Origin: an uncultured Trueperaceae bacterium
GTDB lineage: Bacteria; Deinococcota; Deinococci; Deinococcales; Trueperaceae
NCBI GenBank assembly: GCA_913057685.1
Contig: CAJXOA010000009.1
Coordinates: 1-63,463, forward strand
DNA length: 63,463 nucleotides
Reading direction: 5' to 3'
Shown: positions 11,382-19,514 of the stretch, piece by piece
How positions within the stretch are numbered: position 1 is the stretch's first letter
Layout: each line of letters starts with the position of its first letter
The notes under the pieces: generated by a model
Told to the model about the DNA's origin: nothing
Seen by the model: only the letters and a program-made list of their open reading frames with translations
The model's database searches: none
Program-made: the position numbers and the translations under genes

Positions 11382-11387
11382 GCCGCC

Positions 11388-11393
11388 AGAGTA
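11388..11393 (-). promoter_or_regulatory. Leaderless-type -10, ispH
   Basis: TACTCT on the minus strand, 6 bases before the ATG at 11381. Confidence 0.6.
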
Positions 11394-11466
11394 CCCGCCC
11401 GCGGGCCGCTCCGGCGTCGGCGGGACGGCCGCCCTACCGCACGGCCCCGCGACGCCGCCCACGGGA

Positions 11467-11495
11467 TTGCACGGCCGGCGCTGGGGTGCTAGAGT
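11467..11495 (+). promoter_or_regulatory. tRNA-Ile promoter
   Basis: TTGCAC (11467-11472), a 17-base spacer, TAGAGT (11490-11495). The tRNA starts 13 bases after the -10. Same architecture as the two tRNA-Gln promoters. Confidence 0.75.
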
Positions 11496-11508
11496 CTCCT
11501 CCGCTCGG

Positions 11509-11585
11509 GGGCGATTAGCTCAGCCGGTTAGAGCGCGTCGCTGATAACGACGAGGTCGGTGGTTCGAGTCCACCATCGCCCACCA
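11509..11585 (+). tRNA. tRNA-Ile (GAT)
   Basis: 77 bases with encoded CCA. The acceptor stem GGGCGAT pairs with ATCGCCC, the anticodon stem is CGTCG/CGACG, and the loop CTGATAA gives anticodon GAT. The T-arm is GGTGG-TTCGAGT-CCACC. It stands alone, not in an rRNA operon. Confidence 0.97.
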
Positions 11586-11723
11586 GGGGGGTCCCACCCA
11601 CCCCCCAGAGAGGCTCCCCCGCCTCTCGAATCGAGGGCTCCCCCAGCCCTCTTTCCGGGGGCTCCCCCGCCCCCGGAGGATCCACCCCATCCCGAGAGCG
11701 CGCCCCTTCGGGGGCGCGTTCTC
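11586..11723 (+). repeat. Array of five hairpins after tRNA-Ile, three with a shared C-rich loop
   Basis: Five perfect or near-perfect stem-loops in 138 bases. H1 is 11586-11606 (7 bp, loop CCCACCC). H2 is 11608-11627 (GAGAGGC/GCCTCTC, loop TCCCCC). H3 is 11633-11651 (GAGGGCT/AGCCCTC, loop CCCCC). H4 is 11655-11676 (CCGGGGGC/GCCCCCGG, loop TCCCCC). H5 is 11694-11723 (13 bp with one G-T pair, loop TTCG). Stems differ while the H2-H4 loops hardly change. H5 looks like a terminator stem without a T-run. The array sits between the convergent tRNA-Ile and the protease gene. Confidence 0.75.
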
Positions 11724-11763
11724 GTGGTCGCGGCGGAACGCCGCTGGGTGGGGATGCGTCGTG

Positions 11764-11823
11764 GGCGTGTGCAGGGGGGTGTGCAGGCGTGTGTGGAGGG
11801 GTGTGTGCAGGGGTGTGCGCAGG
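11764..11823. repeat. 12-bp minisatellite, five units
   Basis: Five consecutive 12-base units of the form GGTGTGTGCAGG with one to three changes each. Non-coding, between the hairpin array and the 3' end of the protease gene. An open frame through it is only the repeat translated. Confidence 0.8.
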
Positions 11824-11837
11824 GGGCGGGGGTCGCG

Positions 11838-13187
11838 TCAGCGCGACGCGCCGAACACGTCGCGCTTCGCGCCCAACTCCAACTCCAGGCGGACCGTCGT
11901 CCGGCCGCGCTGCACGGTGAGGTCGACCGGTTCCCCGATCGTCTTGCCGCGAATGACCGCCAACAGGTCGTAGAAGGTCGGGGTCGGTTCGCCGTCGACC
12001 GCGACGATCACGTCCCCCGAGCGCTCGACGTCGACGACGTCGCCCTCCGGGCCGTAGACCGGCGTCTCCTCGAACGAGCGCAACCCCGCCGCCTCCGCCG
12101 GGCCGCCCGGCTGCACCTCGAGGACGATGGGGCCCGGCCGCCGCCCGAACGGGCGTTCCGCGTCGCCGGGCACGTAGTCGAAGCCCGGCCGCCAGGAGAA
12201 ACCGATCACCGGCACGTCGCGCGATTCGCCCGCCGCGATCGCCGTCACGAGCTCGCTCGACGCGCCGACCGGCACGGCGTACGACGCGAATCCGGAGGGC
12301 AGATCCAGCCCCCGCAGGAACGGCGGGACGTAGCCGTCGCCCGACGTGCCCTCCGCCGCGAAACTGATGTAGCTCACGACCCCGATCGCGTCGCCCTCCG
12401 CATCGAGCACCGGCCCGCCGGAGTCGCCCGGCGCGAGCGCCGCGGTCATCTCGATCGTGTCGTCGGCGAAGTCGGCGCGGGACGCCTCGACACCGAGCCG
12501 CACGACCCGCCCCGCGCGCGGCGCGAGCACGTCGCCGCGACTATTGCCGATCGCGACGACCTCGTCGCCACGCCGCGGGGCGGCGTCGGCGAGCGCGATC
12601 GGCGCGACGTCGGCGTCGACGTCGGCCTTCATCCAAGCGAGATCGAAGTAGGCGTCGAACCCGACGAGGTCCAGGGCGACCTCGTCGCCGTCCGCCTCGA
12701 CCCCGACGTAGGCGACGTCGCAGAAGCCGACCGAATCGTTCTCGACGACGTGGTAGGCGGTCAGGACGCCGCCGTCCGGCGTGACGTAGAAGCCGCTGCC
12801 GACCCCGAGCGCGCCGGCCCGCTCGCCGTCCTCGCAGCGCGCCTCGATCCGCAGGGTCGAGGGGCGCGCGGCGTCGTACACGTCGGCCAGCACGCCGGTC
12901 GGCGGCTCGGGTTCCGGCGCGCGGGCCTGCACGTGCTCGAACGTGACCGGCGGCCCGACGCGCGGCGGGAGGAGGCGTTCCCCGAGGTGCGGTGCGGCGT
13001 TCAGCGCGAGCGCGAGACCCAACGCCGCGGCCAGGAGGAACCCGACCGGCCCGCGGCGACGGCGGGGGACCGACTCCACAGGCGGGACCGGCACCAGGTC
13101 GTACCCGGGCACATCGTCCCGCCCGCCCGCGTCGTGCGGAGCGGTCGGGTCGTCCCCGGCGGGGGGCGGGCGGCGTTCCTCGTCCAT
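11838..13187 (-). CDS. Membrane-anchored HtrA/DegP-like serine protease with PDZ domain
   Basis: Trypsin-fold envelope protease for protein quality control. A proline- and charge-rich cytoplasmic tail (1-45) leads into one membrane segment (about 47-65). The protease domain carries His146 (LTAYHVVEN), Asp182 (FDLAWMK) and Ser256 (APGDSGGPV), so the triad is complete. A C-terminal PDZ domain (about 350-440) includes PGGPAEAAGL and GDVIVAVDGEPT. CATACT lies 6 bases before the ATG at 13187, a weak leaderless promoter. It converges on the repeat region after tRNA-Ile. Confidence 0.9.
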   Translation of the reverse strand: MDEERRPPPAGDDPTAPHDAGGRDDVPGYDLVPVPPVESVPRRRRGPVGFLLAAALGLALALNAAPHLGERLLPPRVGPPVTFEHVQARAPEPEPPTGVLADVYDAARPSTLRIEARCEDGERAGALGVGSGFYVTPDGGVLTAYHVVENDSVGFCDVAYVGVEADGDEVALDLVGFDAYFDLAWMKADVDADVAPIALADAAPRRGDEVVAIGNSRGDVLAPRAGRVVRLGVEASRADFADDTIEMTAALAPGDSGGPVLDAEGDAIGVVSYISFAAEGTSGDGYVPPFLRGLDLPSGFASYAVPVGASSELVTAIAAGESRDVPVIGFSWRPGFDYVPGDAERPFGRRPGPIVLEVQPGGPAEAAGLRSFEETPVYGPEGDVVDVERSGDVIVAVDGEPTPTFYDLLAVIRGKTIGEPVDLTVQRGRTTVRLELELGAKRDVFGASR

Positions 13188-13266
13188 GCCCCGAGTATGC
13201 GCGACGGACCGCCGTGGAACTGTTCGCCAGCCGCCGGTTCCGCCCCGGCCGCGCGAGCTCCCGCGG

Positions 13267-13272
13267 TATCGT
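13267..13272 (+). promoter_or_regulatory. Leaderless-type -10, DHH phosphoesterase
   Basis: TATCGT, 7 bases before the ATG at 13280. Confidence 0.6.
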
Positions 13273-13279
13273 CCTGCCC

Positions 13280-14302
13280 ATGACCCCCCCGAACGCCGCC
13301 ATCGACAACCGCGATACGCCCGACTACGACGGCACCCTCCGCGCCATCGCCGACCGCCTCGCGTCGTGGGAGGGACCGATCGTCGTCGTCGCGCACGTCG
13401 ATCCGGACGGCGACGCGTTGGGGAGCGCCCTGACGGTGGCGCGCGCGCTGCGCGCCCTCGGCAAGGACGTCACCCTCCCGATGGAGGTCCCGGACTACCT
13501 GGCGTTCCTCGTCGAGGACGGCGAGACCTCCGCGCCGCTCGAGGCGCTGCCGGAGGGGACGCTGCTGTGCGTCCTCGACGTCGCCGACGAGGCGCGCATC
13601 GCCGGCGCCCCGACCGACGGCGCGGCGTTCGTGGTCAACGTCGACCACCACGGCACCAACGCCCGCTTCGGGGACCTCGCCCTCGTGACGCCCAGCGCCG
13701 CCGCCACCGCGATCCTCGCCAAGGACCTGGTCGACGCGCTGCCCGTCGCCTGGACCGCCGACCTCGCCACCCCCTGCCTGACCGGCGTCCTGACCGACAC
13801 CGGGACGTTCCGCAACGCCAACACCGACGCGCGCGCGTTCGCCGTCGCGCAGGACCTCGTCGCGCACGGCGTCGACTACGCCGCGCTGTCCGACCGACTG
13901 CAGTGGCGACCGCCCGCCTACCTGAAGATGCTCGCCGAAGCGCTCGCGACGTTGCGCCTCCCGTTCGGGGGACGCTGCGCGATGGCGGAGGTGTCGCTCG
14001 CGGCGAAGGCGCGGATCGGGGGCGCGAAGGACGAGAACGACGACGTCATCGACGCCATCCGCTACGTCGAGGGGAGCTACGTCGCGGTGCTGCTCAAGCA
14101 GAAGGAGGACGCCGTCAAGATCAGCGTCCGGAGCCGCCCGCCGGTCTCCGCGCAAGCGATCTGCGTCGCGATGGGCGGCGGGGGGCACGTGCCCGCCGCC
14201 GGCGCGAAGCTCGAGGGGTCGGACCTCGACGCCGCCCGGGCGCGCGTCGAAGCGGAGGTCGGCCGGGAGCTGGCGCGGCACGGCCTGACGCCCGACGCCT
14301 GA
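13280..14302 (+). CDS. DHH/DHHA1 phosphoesterase, NrnA-like
   Basis: Probably degrades nano-oligoribonucleotides, pAp or cyclic dinucleotide products. Metal-binding motifs are AHVDPDGDALGSAL near residue 40, VLDVADEARI, and the DHH motif VNVDHHGTNARFGD; VLTDTGTFRN also fits. The DHHA1 domain ends with AMGGGGHVPAAGAKLEG. Length 340 is typical. The exact substrate cannot be read from sequence. Leaderless start after TATCGT. recN follows on the same strand with its own promoter. Confidence 0.9.
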   Translation: MTPPNAAIDNRDTPDYDGTLRAIADRLASWEGPIVVVAHVDPDGDALGSALTVARALRALGKDVTLPMEVPDYLAFLVEDGETSAPLEALPEGTLLCVLDVADEARIAGAPTDGAAFVVNVDHHGTNARFGDLALVTPSAAATAILAKDLVDALPVAWTADLATPCLTGVLTDTGTFRNANTDARAFAVAQDLVAHGVDYAALSDRLQWRPPAYLKMLAEALATLRLPFGGRCAMAEVSLAAKARIGGAKDENDDVIDAIRYVEGSYVAVLLKQKEDAVKISVRSRPPVSAQAICVAMGGGGHVPAAGAKLEGSDLDAARARVEAEVGRELARHGLTPDA

Positions 14303-14366
14303 GGGGGTCGGCCGCCCCACCCCCGGACCGGACCGTGGGGGGCGCCCGGCGCGGCCGCCCTCGCGC

Positions 14367-14372
14367 TATCCT
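14367..14372 (+). promoter_or_regulatory. Leaderless-type -10, recN
   Basis: TATCCT, 6 bases before the GTG at 14379. Confidence 0.6.
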
Positions 14373-14378
14373 CCAGGC

Positions 14379-16010
14379 GTGCTGCAGGCCCTCGAGCTTC
14401 GCGACTTCGTTCTGGTCGACGCCGCCCGCCTCGACCTCCACCCCGGCCTGAACGTCCTCAGCGGCGAGACCGGGGCGGGGAAGTCGTTGCTCGTCGACGC
14501 GCTCGGGCTGCTGACCGGCGTCCGCGCCGAGGCCGGCCTCATCCGCCGCGGCGCGGAACGCGCGCTCGTGCAGGCGGAGTTCGCCGGCACGACCGCGCCG
14601 ACGTCCGCGTCGCGGGCGTTGGTGGACGGCGGCCGCAACCACGCCCGCCTCGACGGCGAGCTCGTGACCGTCGCGGAGCTCGCCGACGGCGTCGGGGCGC
14701 GCGTCGCGGTGTTCGCGCAGCACGCCCAACAGGCCCTCCTCGCCCCCCGCGCGCAACGCGACGCCCTCGACCGCCTCCTGGAGGAGGACGGGCGGGCCGC
14801 CCGCGAACGCTGGCGGGAGGCGTGGCGCGAACGCGCCGACCTGCAGGCCGACCTCGACGCGCTCCACGCCGCCGCCCGCGAACGCCTGCAACGCCGCGAC
14901 CTGCTCGACCTGCAACTCCGCGAGATCGACGAGGCGAACCCCGTCGCGGGGGAGGAGGACACCCTCGCGACCGAAGCGCGTCGCCTTCGGCACGTCGACG
15001 GGATCCGCGATGCGCTCGAGGGGGCGCGCGGCGCCCTCGACGCCGACGACGGCGCCCTCCCGGCGCTCGCCGCCGCCCGGCGGGCGCTGGACGACGCCGC
15101 GCGCCTCGACGCCGACCTGGAGCCGCTCGCCCGCGACTTGCGCGACGCGCAGGCGGCGGCGTCCGCCATCCTCTCGGAACTGGAGGTCGCCGGCGACCGG
15201 TTGGACGCCGACCCCGCCCGCCTCGACGCGGTCGAGCGCCGCATCGCGACGCTGCAACGGCTGTTCGCGAAGTACGGCGACGGCAGCGCCGCGGTCCTCG
15301 CGCACCGCGAGGAGGTCGCCCGCGAACGCGCGACGTTGGAGGCGGACGACGCGCGCGGCGACGAGCTGGCGGCGCGCATCGCGACGCTCGACGCGGAGCT
15401 CGAGGCGCTCGGTGCGCGCCTCACCGCCGCGCGTCGGGCGGCGGCCGACCGCTTCGAGCGCGACGTCGCGCCGCTCCTGGAGCGCCTCGCGTTGCCCGGC
15501 GCGACGCTGCGCATCGCGGTGGAGCCCACCACGCCCGGCCCGCACGGGGCGGACGCCGTCCGCTTCGAGTTCGCCGCCAACCCGGGCGAAGCGGTCGCGC
15601 CGCTGGCGCAGGCGGCGTCCGGCGGGGAGCTCTCGCGCGTCATGCTGGCCGCCTGGACGTTGAGCGGGTCCGACCGCACGACCCTCGTGTTCGACGAGGT
15701 CGATGCCGGGGTCGGTGGGGAGGCCGCCTGGGCGGTCGGGGAGCTCCTGGCCAGCCTCGCCGACCGGCATCAGGTCCTGATCGTCACGCACCTCGCGCAG
15801 GTCGCCGCCCACGCCGACCACCACGTCGTCGTCGGCAAACGCGAGCGGGACGCCCGCACCGTCACCTCCCTCACGCCGCTCGAGGGGGACGAGGCGCGCG
15901 AACGGGAGCTCGCGCGGATGCTGGCCGGTCACGACGGCGACGCCGCCCGCGCCACCGCCCGCGACCTCCGCGCCCGCGCGCGGGCGGCCCGCACCGGCAG
16001 CGCCGCCTGA
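14379..16010 (+). CDS. recN: DNA repair protein RecN
   Basis: SMC-like ATPase that acts at DNA double-strand breaks. The N-terminal half has the Walker A motif GETGAGKSLLVDAL near residue 32, and the C-terminal half has the ABC signature ASGGELSRVMLA and Walker B LVFDEVDAGVGGEAA, then the switch LIVTHLAQVAAHAD. Between them lies a long alanine- and arginine-rich coiled coil. Length 543 is normal. GTG start, leaderless after TATCCT. Confidence 0.96.
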   Translation: MLQALELRDFVLVDAARLDLHPGLNVLSGETGAGKSLLVDALGLLTGVRAEAGLIRRGAERALVQAEFAGTTAPTSASRALVDGGRNHARLDGELVTVAELADGVGARVAVFAQHAQQALLAPRAQRDALDRLLEEDGRAARERWREAWRERADLQADLDALHAAARERLQRRDLLDLQLREIDEANPVAGEEDTLATEARRLRHVDGIRDALEGARGALDADDGALPALAAARRALDDAARLDADLEPLARDLRDAQAAASAILSELEVAGDRLDADPARLDAVERRIATLQRLFAKYGDGSAAVLAHREEVARERATLEADDARGDELAARIATLDAELEALGARLTAARRAAADRFERDVAPLLERLALPGATLRIAVEPTTPGPHGADAVRFEFAANPGEAVAPLAQAASGGELSRVMLAAWTLSGSDRTTLVFDEVDAGVGGEAAWAVGELLASLADRHQVLIVTHLAQVAAHADHHVVVGKRERDARTVTSLTPLEGDEARERELARMLAGHDGDAARATARDLRARARAARTGSAA

Positions 16011-16041
16011 GGACGCCCCCGACCCCCGCGCGTCGCCGCCC

Positions 16042-17283
16042 TCAGGCGTGCGCGGCGGCGCCCTCCTCGGCGAGGGCGTCGAGCAACGTCTGGACGTCGG
16101 TCTCGTCGGAGTAGTGCAGGAGGCTCGCGCGGACGACGCCGTCGGGCCGGGCGAGGTGCTCGCGGGCGAGGGTTTCGGCGTAGGCGTGCCCCGCGGTGAC
16201 GGCGATCGAGCGGCGCCCGAGGCGCGCCGCGACGTCCGCCGCGGACGCCCACGGCACCGTGAAGGCGACCGTCGCCGTCCGGCCGTCGCAGCCGGGCCGA
16301 CCGACGCGCGTCGCACCGAGCGCGTCGAGGCCGTCCAGGAGGCGTCCGCACAACGCCGTCTCGCGCCGCTCGATCGCCGCGAACGCCGCCGCCCAGCGGT
16401 CGCGGTCGGGGGCGTCCTCCGGCGCGCCGGCCAGCGTCCCGATCCACGCCAGGTGGTCGAGGGCCGCCCCGAACGCCACGATCGCCTCGTGGTTCTGCGT
16501 CCCCGGTTCCCACCGGAGGGGGCCGGCGGGGAGGAACGACAGGCCCCAGTCGGGCAGCGCCGCACGCCAATCCTCGGCGATCCACAGCGCCCCGAGGTGC
16601 GGCGCGACGACCTTGTAGGGGCTGAACGCGACCGCGTCGGCGCGCCAGGCGGCGGCGTCGGGCAGGCGGTGCGGGGCGTAGTGCACCGCGTCCACCACCA
16701 GCCGGGCGTCCCGCCCCTCCAGCCACGCGCCGACCTCCGCGACCGGCGCGTACGTCCCGATGAGGTTGCTGGCGGCGGTCATGGCGACCAGGCGCACCTC
16801 GTCGCTCCAGAGCGCCGCGAGGTCGTCCAGGTGCAGGTCCCCCTGCGCGTCGGGCGCCCACGTGCGGACCTCCACCCCGCGGCGCGCCAGGCGCCGCCAC
16901 GGATCGACGTTCGCGTGGTGGTCGAGGCCGGTCACGATCACCGCGTCGCCCGGCGCGAGGGTGTCGCCGACCGCTTCGGCGAGCAGGAACAGCAACGTCG
17001 TCGCGTTCGCGCCGAACGCGACGCCGCCCGCGTCGCCGGGCCGCCCGAGGAACGCCGCGGTGCGCGCCCGCACCGCCTCCTTCGCCTCGGTCACGCGGAT
17101 CGAGGCGGGGTAGGCGCCGCCCTTGTTCACCTGCATCGTCCGCATCGCCTCGTTCATGGCGTCGAGGACGCGCTCGGGGAGTTGCGCGCCGGAGGCGTTG
17201 TCGAGGAAGGTGACGTCGCCCCGCACGACGGCGGGGAACGCCGCGCGGACGGCGTCGAAGGGGACGGGCTCGGCAGGATGCAT
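16042..17283 (-). CDS. Class V aminotransferase, cysteine desulfurase-like
   Basis: PLP enzyme of the SufS/NifS fold, resembling the VC1184-type subgroup. Features seen are FLDNASGAQLPERVL at the N-terminus, GLDHHANVDPWR, the PLP aspartate and histidine region VVDAVHYAPHR, and the Schiff-base lysine in AFSPYKVVAPHLGALW. The C-terminal domain includes VRASLLHYSDETDV. No conserved cysteine loop of a true SufS or NifS is evident, so sulfur transfer is not certain. TACCCT lies 6 bases before the ATG at 17283. Confidence 0.85.
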   Translation of the reverse strand: MHPAEPVPFDAVRAAFPAVVRGDVTFLDNASGAQLPERVLDAMNEAMRTMQVNKGGAYPASIRVTEAKEAVRARTAAFLGRPGDAGGVAFGANATTLLFLLAEAVGDTLAPGDAVIVTGLDHHANVDPWRRLARRGVEVRTWAPDAQGDLHLDDLAALWSDEVRLVAMTAASNLIGTYAPVAEVGAWLEGRDARLVVDAVHYAPHRLPDAAAWRADAVAFSPYKVVAPHLGALWIAEDWRAALPDWGLSFLPAGPLRWEPGTQNHEAIVAFGAALDHLAWIGTLAGAPEDAPDRDRWAAAFAAIERRETALCGRLLDGLDALGATRVGRPGCDGRTATVAFTVPWASAADVAARLGRRSIAVTAGHAYAETLAREHLARPDGVVRASLLHYSDETDVQTLLDALAEEGAAAHA

Positions 17284-17289
17284 GCGGCG

Positions 17290-17295
17290 AGGGTA
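17290..17295 (-). promoter_or_regulatory. Leaderless-type -10, class V aminotransferase
   Basis: TACCCT on the minus strand, 6 bases before the ATG at 17283. Confidence 0.6.
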
Positions 17296-17333
17296 CCGCG
17301 CGCGCTGGTAGCCTCCCCCCCAGGAGGTGCGCG

Positions 17334-17564
17334 ATGTACGACGCCGAAGGCGAGCACGACGGCACCGCCTGCCCCGCGTGCGGGCGGACGGGCACGATCC
17401 GGTGGCGGTTCGTCGAGGGCTTCGACGAACTCGAGTGCCCCGACTGCGGCTACCGCAGCGACGACGCCGACCTCACCGACCTCACGCGCGCCGCGCTGGA
17501 CGTCCTGGAGCGCGAGGACGGCGAGACCACCCCGCCGCCGCGCGGCGACGCGTTGCGCGCCTGA
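17334..17564 (+). CDS. Small zinc-ribbon protein, function unknown
   Basis: A 76-residue protein with two paired cysteine knuckles, CPACGRTG and CPDCGYRS, 21 residues apart, forming a zinc ribbon. The C-terminal half is acidic. A strong AGGAGG (17322-17327) precedes the ATG, and TAGCCT (17309-17314) could be the -10. Divergent from the aminotransferase gene. Confidence 0.8.
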   Translation: MYDAEGEHDGTACPACGRTGTIRWRFVEGFDELECPDCGYRSDDADLTDLTRAALDVLEREDGETTPPPRGDALRA

Positions 17565-17612
17565 GGTGGGAGCGCTACCCTGGAGGGCACGACGCCCGTG
17601 AGAGGAGCGGAC

Positions 17613-18041
17613 ATGGACCCTGCCCCCGAGCCCGCCCCCACCCTCGATCCCGACGTGTCGGTCGACATGGTGCTCGGCAGCGACGAGATCCTGCGCGGCC
17701 TGAAGCACTACCGACGGATCGCCAAGCAGGACCTCCTGCGCGCCGACGCGACCGAGGATCCCGACGCCTCCCGGCGGCACGCCGAAGCGCGCCGCGAGGT
17801 GTACGCCGACCTCGCGACGTTGGCGTCGACGCACCCGCCCGAGACCGTCGCGAAGGCGGCGCTCGCCCGGTACGCCGACCTGCCGTTCGTGACCGGCAGC
17901 GCCGCGCACGAGCACGTCGACGTCAAGGGTGCCGAGAACGCCCTCGAGAACTTCTTCCTGATGATCGGGCTGGCGCCGAAGGTCCGCCGCGAGGTGCGCA
18001 GCCGCCGGCCGTCGAAGGCCGACGTCGATTCCGACGCCTGA
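17613..18041 (+). CDS. Helical protein of unknown function
   Basis: 142 residues, mostly alpha-helical and charged (DEILRGLKHYRRIAKQDLLR, RRHAEARREVYADLATLAS). No signal peptide or membrane segment. I do not recognise the family. An upstream GTG at 17598 is in frame, but AGAGGAG lies 5 bases before the ATG at 17613, which decides the start. TACCCT at 17576-17581 would give a 25-base leader. Next on the strand is the uracil-DNA glycosylase. Confidence 0.75.
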   Translation: MDPAPEPAPTLDPDVSVDMVLGSDEILRGLKHYRRIAKQDLLRADATEDPDASRRHAEARREVYADLATLASTHPPETVAKAALARYADLPFVTGSAAHEHVDVKGAENALENFFLMIGLAPKVRREVRSRRPSKADVDSDA

Positions 18042-18081
18042 CGCGGCGGCCGCGGGCGGGGCGCGTGGTAGAACGTCGCGC

Positions 18082-18696
18082 ATGACGTTGGACGACGTCG
18101 CCCGCGCGGCGACCGCGAAGCCGGCCCCCCTGCACGACCTGTCCGATCACGTCGTCTTCGGGGAGGGCCCCGAGGACGCCGACCTGATGATCGTCGGCGA
18201 AGCGCCCGGCGAGGACGAGGACCTCAGCGGCCGTCCGTTCGTCGGGCGCGCCGGACAGCTGCTCGACAAGATCCTCGCGAGCGTCGACCTGGCGCGCGAG
18301 GAGGTGTACGTCACGAACCTCGTCAAGCGCCGCCCGCCCGACAACCGCAACCCGACGCGCGAGGAGATCGCGGCGTCCGCCCCCGTCCTCGTCGACCAGA
18401 TCAAGGTGATCCGGCCGCGCCTCATCGCGCCCCTCGGGAACGTCCCGACCCGCTGGTTCTTGCAGACGCAGGAGGGCATCACGACGCTGCACGGGACGTG
18501 GCACGACTGGAACGGCGTGCGGGTGATGCCGCTGTACCACCCGGCGTACCTGCTGCGGAACCCGAGCCGCGAGAAGGGCGGCGCGAAGTGGCGCATGTGG
18601 GAGGCGATGCAGACCCTCGTCGCGGCGCTGCGCACGCTGCCCGACGCCCGCGAACCGGTCGCGATCGACACCGCCAAGCAACCGGAGTTGTTCTGA
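18082..18696 (+). CDS. Family 4-type uracil-DNA glycosylase without cysteines
   Basis: Removes uracil from DNA. Motif 1 GEAPGEDEDLSGRPFVG (40-55) and motif 3 YHPAYLLRN (152-160) are intact, as is ITTLHGTWHDW. Family 4 enzymes normally bind a 4Fe-4S cluster through four cysteines. This 204-residue protein has no cysteine at all: the N-terminal CxxC region reads TAKPAPLHDL and the KCRPP region reads VKRRPPDN. A TAGAAC 7 bases before the ATG is a poor match to the leaderless pattern. The downstream DUF1844 gene starts one base after its stop. Confidence 0.9.
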   Translation: MTLDDVARAATAKPAPLHDLSDHVVFGEGPEDADLMIVGEAPGEDEDLSGRPFVGRAGQLLDKILASVDLAREEVYVTNLVKRRPPDNRNPTREEIAASAPVLVDQIKVIRPRLIAPLGNVPTRWFLQTQEGITTLHGTWHDWNGVRVMPLYHPAYLLRNPSREKGGAKWRMWEAMQTLVAALRTLPDAREPVAIDTAKQPELF

Positions 18697-18697
18697 C

Positions 18698-19015
18698 GTG
18701 GCCGACCCCCGCTTCATCGGGCTCGTCCACAGCCTCCTCAGTTCCGCGCAGGCGGCGACGGGGGAACCGCACAGCCCCATGCACCGCCACCTGGATCGCG
18801 ACGGCATCCACGCCCGCCGGACCGCGACGCGCAGCCTGGGCCTCCTCGAGCTGCTCGCGGAGAAGACCGCCGGGAACCTCAATGAGACCGAACGCGCGGC
18901 GTTGCACGACGCGATCACGCGCGTCCGCGCCGCCCTCGAGGCGGCCGACCCCGGCGAGACGCAGGATGGCGACGTCGAACTGCCGACGATCCTGCCCGGG
19001 ATCCGCGACGAGTGA
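18698..19015 (+). CDS. DUF1844-like protein
   Basis: 105 residues, helical, resembling the DUF1844 family (FIGLVHSLLSSAQAATGE at the start, SLGLLELLAEKTAGNLNETE in the middle). Function unknown. The GTG start is one base after the glycosylase stop (TGACGTG), so it is co-translated with it. Ends with a short acidic tail. Confidence 0.75.
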   Translation: MADPRFIGLVHSLLSSAQAATGEPHSPMHRHLDRDGIHARRTATRSLGLLELLAEKTAGNLNETERAALHDAITRVRAALEAADPGETQDGDVELPTILPGIRDE

Positions 19016-19046
19016 AGCGCGCGGCCGCCACGCCGGACGGTCCGTC

Positions 19047-19514
19047 GTGAGGGCGGTCGTGCAGCGCGCCCGCGATGCGTCGGTCGTCGTCGCCGGGCGG
19101 ACGGTCGGGCGGATCGAGCGCGGCCTGGTGGTGCTGGTCGGCGTCGCGCGGGACGACGACGCGGACGACGTCACCAAGCTCGGCGCGAAGCTGGCGGGCC
19201 TGCGGATCTTCGACGACGCGGACGGCCGCATGAACCGCGACGTCGCCGCGGTCGGCGGCGAGGTCCTGCTCGTCAGCCAGTTCACCCTGCAGGCGGACAC
19301 CCGCAGCGGGACCCGCCCCGGCTTCTCCCCCGCCGCCCCACCCGACGTCGCCGAACCCCGCTACGAGGCGCTCGCGGACGACCTGCGCGCGCGCGGGCTG
19401 ACGGTCGCGACCGGCACCTTCGGCGCGGCGATGGAGGTGCGGCTGGTGAACGACGGGCCGGTGACGATCTTCCTCGATACGCGCGAGCGGATGGGGGCCC
19501 CGACGTGGACGTGA
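19047..19514 (+). CDS. dtd: D-aminoacyl-tRNA deacylase
   Basis: Hydrolyses D-amino acids mischarged on tRNA. The N-terminus MRAVVQRARDASVVV, the catalytic loop LLVSQFTLQADTRSGTRPGF and the Gly-cisPro-type motif region MEVRLVNDGPVTIFLDT are clear. Length 155 is slightly above average. The open frame runs upstream, but the GTG at 19047 gives the family start. Overlaps the next gene by 10 bases. Confidence 0.94.
   Translation: MRAVVQRARDASVVVAGRTVGRIERGLVVLVGVARDDDADDVTKLGAKLAGLRIFDDADGRMNRDVAAVGGEVLLVSQFTLQADTRSGTRPGFSPAAPPDVAEPRYEALADDLRARGLTVATGTFGAAMEVRLVNDGPVTIFLDTRERMGAPTWT

Noticed and set aside
11586-11676. Hairpin array as a CsrB/RsmY-type CsrA sponge on the minus strand (GGGGGA loops)
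   Set aside because: Loops contain GGA, but there is no promoter in that direction and CsrA is not expected in this lineage. Kept only as a structural repeat.
18069-18081. TAGAAC upstream of the uracil glycosylase as a leaderless -10
   Set aside because: Right distance, but the last base is C, so it does not fit TAnnnT. Not counted in the list.
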